From NCBI GenBank assembly GCA_026712715.1, contig JAPOPW010000024.1, forward strand, positions 1-64,000: a DNA stretch of 64,000 bases, in the 5' to 3' direction. A program made the position numbers and the translations under genes. Below the pieces are notes generated by a model. It was not told where the DNA came from. It ran no database searches and saw only the letters and a list, made by a program, of their open reading frames with translations. This DNA is from Immundisolibacterales bacterium (lineage in GTDB: Bacteria > Pseudomonadota > Gammaproteobacteria > HK1). Positions 52,130 to 61,088 of the stretch are shown piece by piece. Position 1 is the first letter of the stretch. Every line of letters starts with the position of its first letter.

Positions 52130-55100
52130 ATGTCCAATCGGTCCGAACCGAGCCCGGGGGCCGGGCCGCCCGGCCGCGGGGACGAGACGGGTCCCCGGGT
52201 GTCTCGCTCCGGGGCAACGGCAACCCGGCGCCGTGGCGAGGTGTTCGGCCGCGTCGAGGGGGCCGCCGCAAGCGACCGGGACCCCGCCGCCGACGCGGGC
52301 GACCCCCCGGAATCCGCCGCGGCTATGGCACCCCGGGAGCGTATTCCGGTGGGCGGCACCGGCGCCGGTGCGGAGCCGCCGGTGGCCAGCGCTCCGCAGG
52401 CTCGTCGCGGTCGAGGCGCCGCGTCCCGACTCGATGCGGAGACGCTCGTCGCCCTGGTCGCCGAGATCGCGGCCGAGTTGCGCGGCACGGGGGAGGATCG
52501 GATTCGCCCGGACCTCGACACCGACCTCGGACGCGACCTCGGGCTCGACAGCCTCGCGCGGATGGAGCTCCTCGCGCGGGTCGAGCGCGCGGCGGGGGCG
52601 AGCCTTCCGGATCGGGCCCTCGCCGAAGCGAACACCCCGCGCGAGCTGCTTCGCGCCTTCGAGTCCATCCGGCCTCCGGGCGCGGGCGCCGAACGCGATG
52701 CCGGCGCGAACGTGCGGCATCCCGAAAGTGCCCTCGACGCGGCGCGCCCCGGTTCGCCCGCGAAATCGCCGACTGCGCCCGGACCGTATCGCGCCCCCGC
52801 CTCGGATGCGTTCCCGGCCGAAGCGCAAACTCTCGTCGACGCGCTCGCGTGGCATGCCGCGAAGCATCCGGAGCGTGAGCACGTCCGTCTCGTCGACGAG
52901 TCCGAAGCGGAGTCCGTCCTCTCCTACGGCGCGCTCCTCGAGGGCGCGCGCCGGGTGGCGTCCGGCCTCGTCCGGGCCCGGCTCACCCCGGGGCGGGCAG
53001 TCGCAATCATGCTCCCCACCGGGTTCGACTACCTGCGGTGCTTTCTCGGGGTCCAGCTTGCGGGGGGGGTGCCGCTCCCCATCTATCCCCCGGCCCGCCT
53101 CGCCCAGCTCGAGGACCACCTCCGCCGGCACGAACGGATCCTCGACAATGCCGGCGCCGAATGGCTCATCACCTTCGGCGAGGCTCGCCGCATCTCGCGG
53201 CTGCTCGCGGCGCGGGCCGAGGGCGGTTGCCGGGTCGCGACCGTCCGCGAGCTGACGGAGCTTCGCGCGTCCGGTGGCGAGCCCGAGCTGCTTCCCCCCG
53301 GGCCGGACGACATCGCCTTCCTCCAGTACACCTCGGGAAGCACCGGCCAGCCGAAGGGCGTGGTGCTCACCCATCGCAACGTCCTCGCGAGCCTGCGTTC
53401 GATGGCCGAGGCGCTCTCGGCGACCCCTCGCGACGTGTTCGTGAGCTGGCTTCCGCTCTACCACGACCTCGGCCTCATCGCGGCGTGGCTCGGCAGCGTC
53501 GTGTACGGATTCCCCCTGGTCCTGATGTCGCCGCTTACCTTTCTCGCCCGTCCGGCCCGATGGCTTCGGGCCATCCATCGCCACCGGGGGACCCTTTCCG
53601 GGGGACCGAACTTCGGCTTCGATCTTTGCACGCGTCGCATCGCGGACGACGAGATCGAGGGTCTCGACCTCTCGAGCTGGCGGATGGCGTTCAACGGCGC
53701 GGAGCCGGTGCAGCCCGAGACGCTGCGGACCTTCGCCGAGCGTTTCGGACCGTTCGGCCTGAGGCCCCGCGCCCTCGCCCCCGTCTACGGCCTTGCGGAA
53801 GCGACCCTCGGGGTCGCCTTCACGCCGGTGGGGCGGGGTCCGCTGATGGAACGGGTCGAGCGCGATGCACTCGAGCGCGAGCGCCGCGCGGTTCCGGCGA
53901 GGACGCAAGACGCGACCGCGCTCACGTGCATCTCGAGCGGCGTTCCCATCCCCGGGTTCGAGGTGCGCACCGTCGACCACGACGGCCGCGAGACCCCGGA
54001 TCGGGTGCAGGGCCGGCTCCAGTTCCGCGGCCCCTCGACGACGAGCGGCTACTTCCGCGACCGCGCCGCCACGGCGGCCCTGTTCGACGGCGACTGGCTC
54101 GAATCGGGCGACCTCGCCTACGTCGCGGGCGGCGAGGTCTACATCACCGGGCGGGTCAAGGACGTCGTGATCCGGGCCGGCCGCAACCTCTATCCCTACG
54201 ACTTCGAGCAGGCGGCGGGAGACCTGCCGGGGGTCCGCCGCGGATGCGTGGCGCTCTTCTCCGCACGCGGGCGCGCCGGCACGGCCTCCGCCGGAACCGA
54301 ACGTCTCGTGGCGGTCGCGGAGACCCGGGAGACCGACCCGTCGGTCCGGTCCGAAATCCGCGCCGCCATCGGGCGCGTCGCCGAGGAATCTCTCGGCCAG
54401 CCGGTGGACGAGCTGGTGCTCGCGCCGCCCCATGCCGTGCTCAAGACCTCGAGTGGCAAGATCCGCCGCCGCGCGATGGCCGAGCTCTACGAGTCTGGGG
54501 AGATCGCTTCTCCCGGAGCGGCATCTCGCCCGCTCTGGCTGCGGCTCGCACGCCTCGCATCCGGCGGTGCCGGGCCGGTGGTGCGGCGGGCGGCGGGGCG
54601 GTACCGCGACCTCGCGTTCGCGGGATGGGTCTGGACCGCGCTCGCGCTGGCGGGGACGTTTCCCGCGCTGGCTGCGATGATTGCGGCCCGGCCGCACTTC
54701 GGCTTCGCGGGCATGCGCGCCGTCGCCCGGACGGTGTTTTGGCTGGCCGGGATCCGAATGACCGTCGAGGGCGCGGAGCATCTCGATCGCGCCGGGCCGC
54801 TCGTCGTCACCTCGAACCACGCGAGCTACCTGGACGGGCTGGTCCTAATCGCCGCGCTCCCGCGCCCGGTGCGCTTCGTCGCGAAGGCGGAGCTGCGGGA
54901 CAACCTGCTCGTCAGGTGGTTCCTCGACGGAATCGGCGTGCTGTACGTCGACCGCTTCCAGGTGGAGCGGAGCGTCGCCCACGCGAACGCCCTTTCCGCG
55001 GCGCTTGCGGACGGGGATCGCATCGCCATCTTTCCCGAAGGAACCCTGCACCGCATGCCGGGCCTCCTCCGTTTCCAGATGGGAGCGTTCAAGTCCGCGG

Positions 55101-55405
55101 TGGAAGCGGGCGCTCCGGTCGTTCCGATCGTCCTTCGCGGCACCCGGTCGCTGATGCGGGACGGGACCTGGTTTCCGAGGCGCGTGCATCTCCACGTGCG
55201 AATCGGCCCCGCGATTCCGCCGCCGGCCCCCGGTCCGGCGCCGGCCGGCGACGCGCACACCTCGGACCGGAGCGACTGGTCCCGGGCGGTGGAGCTGCGC
55301 GGCGAGGTCCGCGCCTGGATGCTCGCCCACTGCGGCGAACCGGACCTCGCGGACCGCAACCCCCTTCGCGACCTCATCGAACGCCGCACCGGCACCGGAA
55401 CCTGA
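52130..55405 (+). CDS. Fusion: acyl carrier domain, fatty-acyl-AMP ligase and acyltransferase (1091 aa)
   Basis: Three enzyme parts in one chain. Residues 100-185 are an acyl carrier domain (DLGLDSLARMELL, phosphopantetheine Ser141). Residues 230-790 are an AMP-forming ligase: LQYTSGSTGQPKGVVLTHRN (about 400), WLPLYHDLGLIAAW and ESGDLAYV, features of the FAAL group, and TSSGKIRR at its end. From about 830 there is a PlsC-type acyltransferase with NHASYLDG (about 897) and FPEGTLHR. The first 95 residues look disordered. Such a protein would activate a fatty acid, load it on its own carrier and pass it to an acceptor such as a lysolipid. It lies 20 bp behind the 2Fe-2S gene. The start is uncertain. 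Confidence 0.88.
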   Translation: MSNRSEPSPGAGPPGRGDETGPRVSRSGATATRRRGEVFGRVEGAAASDRDPAADAGDPPESAAAMAPRERIPVGGTGAGAEPPVASAPQARRGRGAASRLDAETLVALVAEIAAELRGTGEDRIRPDLDTDLGRDLGLDSLARMELLARVERAAGASLPDRALAEANTPRELLRAFESIRPPGAGAERDAGANVRHPESALDAARPGSPAKSPTAPGPYRAPASDAFPAEAQTLVDALAWHAAKHPEREHVRLVDESEAESVLSYGALLEGARRVASGLVRARLTPGRAVAIMLPTGFDYLRCFLGVQLAGGVPLPIYPPARLAQLEDHLRRHERILDNAGAEWLITFGEARRISRLLAARAEGGCRVATVRELTELRASGGEPELLPPGPDDIAFLQYTSGSTGQPKGVVLTHRNVLASLRSMAEALSATPRDVFVSWLPLYHDLGLIAAWLGSVVYGFPLVLMSPLTFLARPARWLRAIHRHRGTLSGGPNFGFDLCTRRIADDEIEGLDLSSWRMAFNGAEPVQPETLRTFAERFGPFGLRPRALAPVYGLAEATLGVAFTPVGRGPLMERVERDALERERRAVPARTQDATALTCISSGVPIPGFEVRTVDHDGRETPDRVQGRLQFRGPSTTSGYFRDRAATAALFDGDWLESGDLAYVAGGEVYITGRVKDVVIRAGRNLYPYDFEQAAGDLPGVRRGCVALFSARGRAGTASAGTERLVAVAETRETDPSVRSEIRAAIGRVAEESLGQPVDELVLAPPHAVLKTSSGKIRRRAMAELYESGEIASPGAASRPLWLRLARLASGGAGPVVRRAAGRYRDLAFAGWVWTALALAGTFPALAAMIAARPHFGFAGMRAVARTVFWLAGIRMTVEGAEHLDRAGPLVVTSNHASYLDGLVLIAALPRPVRFVAKAELRDNLLVRWFLDGIGVLYVDRFQVERSVAHANALSAALADGDRIAIFPEGTLHRMPGLLRFQMGAFKSAVEAGAPVVPIVLRGTRSLMRDGTWFPRRVHLHVRIGPAIPPPAPGPAPAGDAHTSDRSDWSRAVELRGEVRAWMLAHCGEPDLADRNPLRDLIERRTGTGT

Positions 55406-55784
55406 CCTCCCCGTCCCTCGCCGCCATTTCCAGATTGGACAATCCATCGCTCCATACGTGGTCGCGGTCCGCCGCTCCGGGGGAAAGGAGATTCGCCGCC
55501 TCGTTGCGGTACGGGAAGGGGGGGTACACGAGAAAACAGACCATCCAGTGCACATCGCCCATCGATGACCTGATGGCCGTGACGAAACGGTTGAGCATCT
55601 GCGAGAGTCGGCAGAGGATGGATTCGGCGGCATTCTTCGACAACCATAGCCGGGGACGATTTTCCGGCGGCGCGGTGTTTGTCGGCTGGACGAGCGGCTA
55701 TCGTCACCTCCTGCAGCTTCGCCAGGAGCTGGCGAAAAGCCTCCCCGAATCTGCAGAGGCGCTGCCCGCCCATCCGGAGAGAGC
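55406..55784. other. Convergent spacer without a clear gene
   Basis: Between the fusion gene and the amidase gene. A minus-strand frame from 55643 begins MSKNAAESILCRLSQMLNRF and runs 89 codons into the end of the fusion gene; no family is recognised and no ribosome site stands before it, so I do not call it. The spacer is less GC-rich than its neighbours. Confidence 0.4.
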
Positions 55785-57041
55785 TCAGGCCATGAGCTCC
55801 GCCGCGAGGGAGAGCAGCATGGAATCGCTGCCGCGCCGGGCGAGGAGGGAGAGTCCGAGGGGCAACCCGTCGAGGGACGCGAGGGGCACACTCACCTGGG
55901 GCAGGCCCCCGAGCCCCGAGATGCACAGAAGACACATCGCCTGGTGGCGGAACCGGACCTCGAGGTCGTCCGTCGGGGTGTTCTTGCGGGGTGCCGCGCG
56001 GGGCGAGGACGGAAGGCAAAGCACCTCGTCCTCGGCAAGAAGCTCGTCGAGGCGGGTGCGGATATCGGCGTGCCGCTCCCGAGCCCGGTGGACCTCGTCC
56101 GGCGTGACCCTGCTCGCCCAGTCCATCCGCTCGCGGATCCCGCGGCCGAACACGGGCTTCGCGGCAGTGATCCACTCGCCGTGGTTGGCCCAGATCTCCG
56201 ACGCCTGGATGACCCGGAAGTTCCCGAACCAGTCGGGCAGCGAGGTCGGGCTCACCCGGGTGCGGCGGGTTGCGCCGACCCGCTCGGCGACCCGCTCCAC
56301 CGCCGGCCGGAGCGCGTCGCGCACCGTCTCTTCGACGAGCTCGAACGCGTCCTCGGCGATCACGAGGCGCCGGGGTGCGCCCGGCGCTTGCGATTCTCCG
56401 AAAAGGATCCCGCCCACCAATCCGAGACGCGCCGCGTCGCGGGCGAACCAGCCCACTACGTCGAAGGAGGCGCTGAACGGGGCAATTCCGTCCATCGGGA
56501 CGCGGCCGAGGGTCGGCCGAATCCCGAGGATCCCGCAATAGCTCGCCGGGAGGCGCACCGATCCGCCGCAGTCGGTACCGAGCGCGAAGTCCACGAGACC
56601 GGCCGCGACCGCGGAGGCCGAACCGCTCGATGAGCCGCCCGGCACCCGGTCCGGCGCGGCCGGGTTGAGCGGCGTTCCGTAGTGGAGGTTCTCGCCGGTC
56701 AGGCTGTAGGCGAGCTCGTCGGTCAGGGTCTTGCCGGCGAGGCTCGCGCCGCCGTCGAGCAGGGCCTGCACCGCCGAGGCGGTGGCGCCGGCCGGCCCGT
56801 GGGTCTCGAGCCAGGTCGGGTTGCCGAATCCCGTCCGATGACCCTCGATGTCGAAGATGTCCTTCGCCGCGAATCGAAGCCCGGCGAGCGGTCCGGTCGG
56901 CGCTCCCGGAAGGGCGACGTGGGTGTCCCGGCAGAATGCCCCGCCGGGGTCGTACGGCAGGGCGCCCCCGCCGTCCGCGGAGCCCGCGTTCGGGGAGGTG
57001 GGGCAGACCCTCCCGGCGCCCGGCGCATTCTCGGTGGCCAT
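55785..57041 (-). CDS. Amidase-signature hydrolase (418 aa)
   Basis: Ser-Ser-Lys amidase family. Catalytic Lys in GLRFAAKDIFDIEG (about residue 60), the signature GGSSSGSASAVAAGLVDFAL and the nucleophile region GTDCGGSVRLPASYCGILGI. The end (LPQVSVPLASLDGLPLGLSL) is typical. The N-terminal 40 residues are extra and flexible. It should hydrolyse an amide to acid and ammonia or amine. It is the last gene of the minus-strand series with the amidohydrolase (108 bp gap) and the importer, so the import of an N-containing compound and its hydrolysis seem to be linked. Confidence 0.9.
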   Translation of the reverse strand: MATENAPGAGRVCPTSPNAGSADGGGALPYDPGGAFCRDTHVALPGAPTGPLAGLRFAAKDIFDIEGHRTGFGNPTWLETHGPAGATASAVQALLDGGASLAGKTLTDELAYSLTGENLHYGTPLNPAAPDRVPGGSSSGSASAVAAGLVDFALGTDCGGSVRLPASYCGILGIRPTLGRVPMDGIAPFSASFDVVGWFARDAARLGLVGGILFGESQAPGAPRRLVIAEDAFELVEETVRDALRPAVERVAERVGATRRTRVSPTSLPDWFGNFRVIQASEIWANHGEWITAAKPVFGRGIRERMDWASRVTPDEVHRARERHADIRTRLDELLAEDEVLCLPSSPRAAPRKNTPTDDLEVRFRHQAMCLLCISGLGGLPQVSVPLASLDGLPLGLSLLARRGSDSMLLSLAAELMA

Positions 57042-57149
57042 CGACTACTCCCGCACGGTGGCGTCTACGGCCCGAACCGAAGGTCGGGGCAAGGGGCCGG
57101 CGTGCTCGTTCACGCCGCTTGCACGTATCGGAATCACGGTTCCGGGCGC

Positions 57150-58379
57150 CTAACCCGGCCGGTGCAGGACCACCGGCTCCCGGGTGAAGGTGCGCCGGCC
57201 GCGCTTGAAGCCGGCAAGGGGCGGCACGAGCTCCGCGACCGCCGCCGCGGGGTCCTCGCAGTCGTGCACCACCAGGTCCGCGTCGTTGCCCACCGCGACC
57301 CCGTAGCTTTCGATGCGGGCGAGGCGCGCGGGGCGCTCCGTCACCATGTTGAAGCACTCCACGATGTCGTCGCGCTTGCCGACGTGGCAGACGTTGGCGT
57401 AGAGGTTCGCCATCCGGATGAGGGAGCAGTCCCCGAAGGGAGTGAACGGGTTCAGGACGTTGTTGGATGAGAGGGCGCAGTTGACCCCGTGCTCGATCAT
57501 CCGGTGGATCGGGGTCACCCCCCGCATCACGTCGTGCTCCATGTGCCGGCCCATGAGGAAGAGGTCCGTCGATGGCAGCACGGTGACCGCGACCCCGGCG
57601 CCCGCGGCCGTCCGCGCGACCTCGTCGAGCCGGTCCATCGGCATCGTCGAGAGCTTGGTCACGTGGCCGACCGCCACCCGCCCCTCGTACCCGAACCGTT
57701 CGGCGAGCCGGCACACGTGGAAGATGTCCAGCTCGTCGTGGTCCGCGCCGAAGTCGAGATGCATGTCGATGTCGACGTCGAATTCGCGGGCCATCTCGAA
57801 CACCCGGTCGATCTGCCCCGTCGGATCGGTGTCGGTGTAGGGGGCGGCGCCGACCACCCGGCAGCCCCGCTTCAGCCCCTCCACCATGAGCTCGTCGGTG
57901 CCGGGGTTGTTGAGCAGCCCTTCCTGCGGGAATACGCAAATCTCGAGGTCGATGGCCCACCGGTACTCGGCGATAAGGGGCAGGATCCCCTCGAGACTCC
58001 GCAGTCCGATGACCGGGTCCACCTCGAGGTGGGTGCGCATGTGGGTGGTCCCGTGGCGGAGGCACTTCTCCAGGGTCCGGACCGCTCTTTCGCGGCAGTC
58101 CTCCGCGGTGAACTCCTTTTTTACCTGCGCGACCTGCTCGATCGCTTCTTCCAGATCGCCGCGGGTCGACTCGCAGCGCTCGAGGATGCAGGACTTGTCG
58201 AGGTGGATGTGGGTCTCGACGAAGCCGGGGCCGACGAGGCGCCCCCCGACGTCGAGGACCTCGGCGTCCGCCGTGAGGCCGGGTTCGATTGCGGCGATTC
58301 GGCCGCCGTCGATGCCGATGTCCACCGGGTTGCCGTCGTGGCGGCCGGCAATGCGTGCGTTTCGCAGGATGAGGTCCAT
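57150..58379 (-). CDS. Cytosine-deaminase-like amidohydrolase (409 aa)
   Basis: Metal-dependent TIM-barrel hydrolase of the cytosine deaminase/AtzC group. HIHLDKS gives the first His pair, DIDMHLDFGADHDELD contains the next His and the acid, and VAVGHVTKLS the fourth His. In the place of the usual catalytic Asp (GxDDV or GSDNV in relatives) it has ALSSNNVLNPFTPFGD, so an Asn stands there. The fold is otherwise complete. Substrate is probably a cyclic or N-containing compound. The third component of the gene order importer - amidohydrolase - amidase. Confidence 0.85.
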   Translation of the reverse strand: MDLILRNARIAGRHDGNPVDIGIDGGRIAAIEPGLTADAEVLDVGGRLVGPGFVETHIHLDKSCILERCESTRGDLEEAIEQVAQVKKEFTAEDCRERAVRTLEKCLRHGTTHMRTHLEVDPVIGLRSLEGILPLIAEYRWAIDLEICVFPQEGLLNNPGTDELMVEGLKRGCRVVGAAPYTDTDPTGQIDRVFEMAREFDVDIDMHLDFGADHDELDIFHVCRLAERFGYEGRVAVGHVTKLSTMPMDRLDEVARTAAGAGVAVTVLPSTDLFLMGRHMEHDVMRGVTPIHRMIEHGVNCALSSNNVLNPFTPFGDCSLIRMANLYANVCHVGKRDDIVECFNMVTERPARLARIESYGVAVGNDADLVVHDCEDPAAAVAELVPPLAGFKRGRRTFTREPVVLHRPG

Positions 58380-58435
58380 GGCTCCTCCCGGGGCGCGGCC
58401 CTCCGGCCGGCGCGGCTGGTGAACCGGGGCAATTG

Positions 58436-58680
58436 TCCGAAACCGCCGAAGGGGGCGGTTTCGGGCGCCGGATTTCCAAGGAACACTTTCGTGGTCCTTC
58501 CCTGTTCGGGGCGACTATCCGAAACCGCCGAAGCGGGCGGTTTCGGGCGTGGGATTTCCCCGGAACATTTTCGCGGCCCCCCTTGGTGGGTGCGCCTATC
58601 CGAAACCGCCTAAGTAGGCGTTTTCGAGCGCCGGATTCTCGCGAATCTCGGTCGTGGTCCCCTCGTGGACGACCCGGCCC
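58436..58680 (-). repeat. Three tandem copies (about 81 bp) of the importer gene's 3' end
   Basis: Units start with TCCGAAACCGCC at 58436, 58518 and 58599. Each contains a hairpin (CCGAAACCGCC and GGCGGTTTCGG in the first two). The third copy, read on the minus strand, encodes the last residues of the transporter (ENPALENAYLGGFG and stop); the other two lie downstream and carry no long frame. Confidence 0.88.
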
Positions 58681-61088
58681 GATTCCAGAATATAGCCGCG
58701 ATCCGCCACCGACAGGGCGAGGCCGGCCATCTGGTCCACGAGGAGGATGGAGATCCCTTCGTCGCGCAGCTCGACCAGCACGTCGAAGAGATCGTTGATG
58801 AGGGCGGGGGCGAGTCCGAGGGAAGGCTCGTCTAGGAGCAGGACCCGCGGCTTCCCGACGAGGCCGCGGGCGATGGCGAGCATCTGCTGCTCACCGCCCG
58901 AGAGCAGGCCGGCCCGCCGCGTGGCGCGGGCGCGGAGCTGAGGGAAGCGCTCGAGCATCGCTTCCACCTCGAGCCGGTCGTCGAAGTCACGGCGCGTATA
59001 CGCCCCGAGACGGATGTTGTCCACGACGCTCAGCTCGGGAAACACCTGCCGACCTTCCGGGACGAGCATGAGCCCCGCGCGCGCGGTGCGGTTCGCGGTA
59101 AACGAGGTGATGTCGCCCCCGCCAAGCCGCACCCTGCCCCGCTCGGCCCGATGAAGTCCGGTCACGGTTCGCATCAGGGTCGACTTCCCCGCGCCGTTCG
59201 CGCCGAGCACCGCGGCCATTTCGCCATCGCGCAGGGCAAGATTGATGTTCTCGAGGACCGGCGCCGCGCCGTAGCCGGCGGTGAGCTCGGAGACCTCCAG
59301 CACCCGTTCCCCGATAGCCGCCGGAGCCGCGGTACGGCGCTCGGAAGCGAAGTCTCGGGCGCCGAGATAGGCCTCGCGCACCAGCGGGTCGGCGCGAACC
59401 CGGGCCGGCGGTCCGTCCGCGATGCACGCCCCCGCGTCGAGCACGTACACGTGATCGGAGATCTCCATGACGAGAGTCATGTCGTGCTCCACGATGACGA
59501 CCGCAACCCCGGCGTCGGCGATCTTGCGCAGCAGCCGTCCCAGGCCCGCGGTGTCGTGCAGGCCGAGTCCCGCCGCGGGCTCGTCGAGGAGCAGGACGGC
59601 GGGGCGGATGGCGAGTGCCCGGGCGATCTCGACGAGCCGCTTGTCGACGTGGGGGAGGGCGGACGCGGGCTGTTCCACCGAGCCTGCGAATCCGACGAAG
59701 GCGAGCAGCGACTCGGCGGTGGCCCGCGCCTCGGAGTCACCCGCCGCGCGGCCCGCGAGCGCCGCGACGATCGAGCCGAGGCGCCCCCGGCGAAGGGCAA
59801 TCTCGAGGTTCTCCCGTACGGACAGGTTCTCGAACAGTTGGGTGGTCTGGTAGGTGCGGGCGATGCCGGTGCGCGCGATGGACTGGGCGGGCCGCCCCGT
59901 CACGTCCCGCTCCCCGAGACGCACCGCGCCCGTCTCCGGCCGAAGGTAGCCGCACACCAGGTTGAGGACGGAGGTCTTCCCGGCCCCGTTCGGGCCGATG
60001 ATGCTCGTGACCGCGCCGGGCTCGGCGCGGAGCGAGACCTCGACCACCGCGACCACCCCGCCGAAGGAGACCGAGAGTGCCTCGACGACGAGCGGGTCGC
60101 CGGCCCCGGGCCGGGAGAGGAACCCGGCGACGTCGAGCTCCCCGGCCTTCGCGGGCCGCTCGTCGATGCGGCGGAAACGGCGCTCGATTTCGCCCACCAC
60201 CCCTCGCGGGGTCGCAACCAGGACGACGAGGAGCAGCACCCCGACGAAGAGCAGCCGGTACTCCGCGAGGGCGGAGAGAAACTCCGGAAGCAGCACCACG
60301 ACGAGGGCGCCGACGACCGGCCCGAGGACGGTGCCGATCCCGCCGATGATGGCGACGAGGAGGAAGAGGATGGACTGGAGGAAGGGGAACGATTCGGGGC
60401 TGATAAAGTTCGTGAGCGAGGCGAAGATTGCGCCCGCGATTCCCGTGATCGCGGCCGACAGGGTGAACGCGGCGGTGCGGATCATCACCGGATCGAGCCC
60501 GAGCGACCGGGACGCGAGCTCGGAGTCCCGTACCGCCCGCATGGCCTTGCCCCACGCGCTCGCGTTGAGCCGGGCGAACAGGGCGACGGTCCCGACGGTG
60601 AGTATGGCGACCAGCAGCGCGACGTCGCGCTCGATGAAGGTGTAGCCGAATGCCTCGGGGAGGGGGATGAACATGATCCCGTTCCAGCCGCCGGTCACTT
60701 CCTTCCACTCCGCCGCGCCCTGCTCGACCACGAACCCGAACGCGATGGTGACCATCGCGAGATAGGGGCCGCGGACCCGAAGGGCGGGGATCGCGAGCAG
60801 CATGCCCGCGAGACCCGCGACGAGTCCCGCAAGGGGAAGGGCGACCCAGAAGCTCCACCCGTAGGTGGTGGTGAGGATTGCCCCCACGTACGCCCCGATC
60901 GCGTAGAAACCCGCGTGCCCGAGCGAGATCTGCCCGGTGAGGCCGAGCAGGATGTTGATTCCGATCCCCACCATCGCGGTGAGTCCGACAAGGGAGATGA
61001 TGTAGACCTGGTAGCCGTCGGCGGTGACGATGGCCACCACCACGAGGACGGCGACGACAAGGGAGGTGACTCGCCGCAGGGCCTTCAT
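58596..61088 (-). CDS. LivM-LivG-LivF triple fusion of a Liv-type importer (830 aa)
   Basis: One frame encodes a permease and two ATPases without a stop. Residues 1-310 are LivM (IISLVGLTAMVGIGINILLG; LTGQISLGHAGFYAIGAYVG; AVRDSELASRSLGLDP). LivG follows, with Walker A IIGPNGAGKTSV at about 367, IARTYQTTQLFENLSVRENL, and VLLLDEPAAGL; its signature motif reads LPHVDKRLVEIARAL, an altered C-loop. LivF follows with VLGANGAGKSTL at about 630, MLVPEGRQVFPELSVVDNIR, LSGGEQQMLAIARGL and VLLLDEPSLGLAP. ATG 61088 overlaps the LivH stop (ATGA). LivM-LivG fusions are known; carrying LivF too is rare. All nucleotide-binding motifs except the LivG C-loop look normal. Confidence 0.88.
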   Translation of the reverse strand: MKALRRVTSLVVAVLVVVAIVTADGYQVYIISLVGLTAMVGIGINILLGLTGQISLGHAGFYAIGAYVGAILTTTYGWSFWVALPLAGLVAGLAGMLLAIPALRVRGPYLAMVTIAFGFVVEQGAAEWKEVTGGWNGIMFIPLPEAFGYTFIERDVALLVAILTVGTVALFARLNASAWGKAMRAVRDSELASRSLGLDPVMIRTAAFTLSAAITGIAGAIFASLTNFISPESFPFLQSILFLLVAIIGGIGTVLGPVVGALVVVLLPEFLSALAEYRLLFVGVLLLVVLVATPRGVVGEIERRFRRIDERPAKAGELDVAGFLSRPGAGDPLVVEALSVSFGGVVAVVEVSLRAEPGAVTSIIGPNGAGKTSVLNLVCGYLRPETGAVRLGERDVTGRPAQSIARTGIARTYQTTQLFENLSVRENLEIALRRGRLGSIVAALAGRAAGDSEARATAESLLAFVGFAGSVEQPASALPHVDKRLVEIARALAIRPAVLLLDEPAAGLGLHDTAGLGRLLRKIADAGVAVVIVEHDMTLVMEISDHVYVLDAGACIADGPPARVRADPLVREAYLGARDFASERRTAAPAAIGERVLEVSELTAGYGAAPVLENINLALRDGEMAAVLGANGAGKSTLMRTVTGLHRAERGRVRLGGGDITSFTANRTARAGLMLVPEGRQVFPELSVVDNIRLGAYTRRDFDDRLEVEAMLERFPQLRARATRRAGLLSGGEQQMLAIARGLVGKPRVLLLDEPSLGLAPALINDLFDVLVELRDEGISILLVDQMAGLALSVADRGYILESGRVVHEGTTTEIRENPALENAYLGGFG

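Noticed and set aside
55374..55643. 89-codon minus-strand frame starting MSKNAAESILCRL
   Set aside because: No ribosome site, no family, and it runs into the 3' end of the fusion gene on the other strand.
58436..58620. Repeated units as a possible CRISPR array
   Set aside because: The whole 81-bp unit is repeated, with no variable spacers, and it matches the adjacent gene's end.
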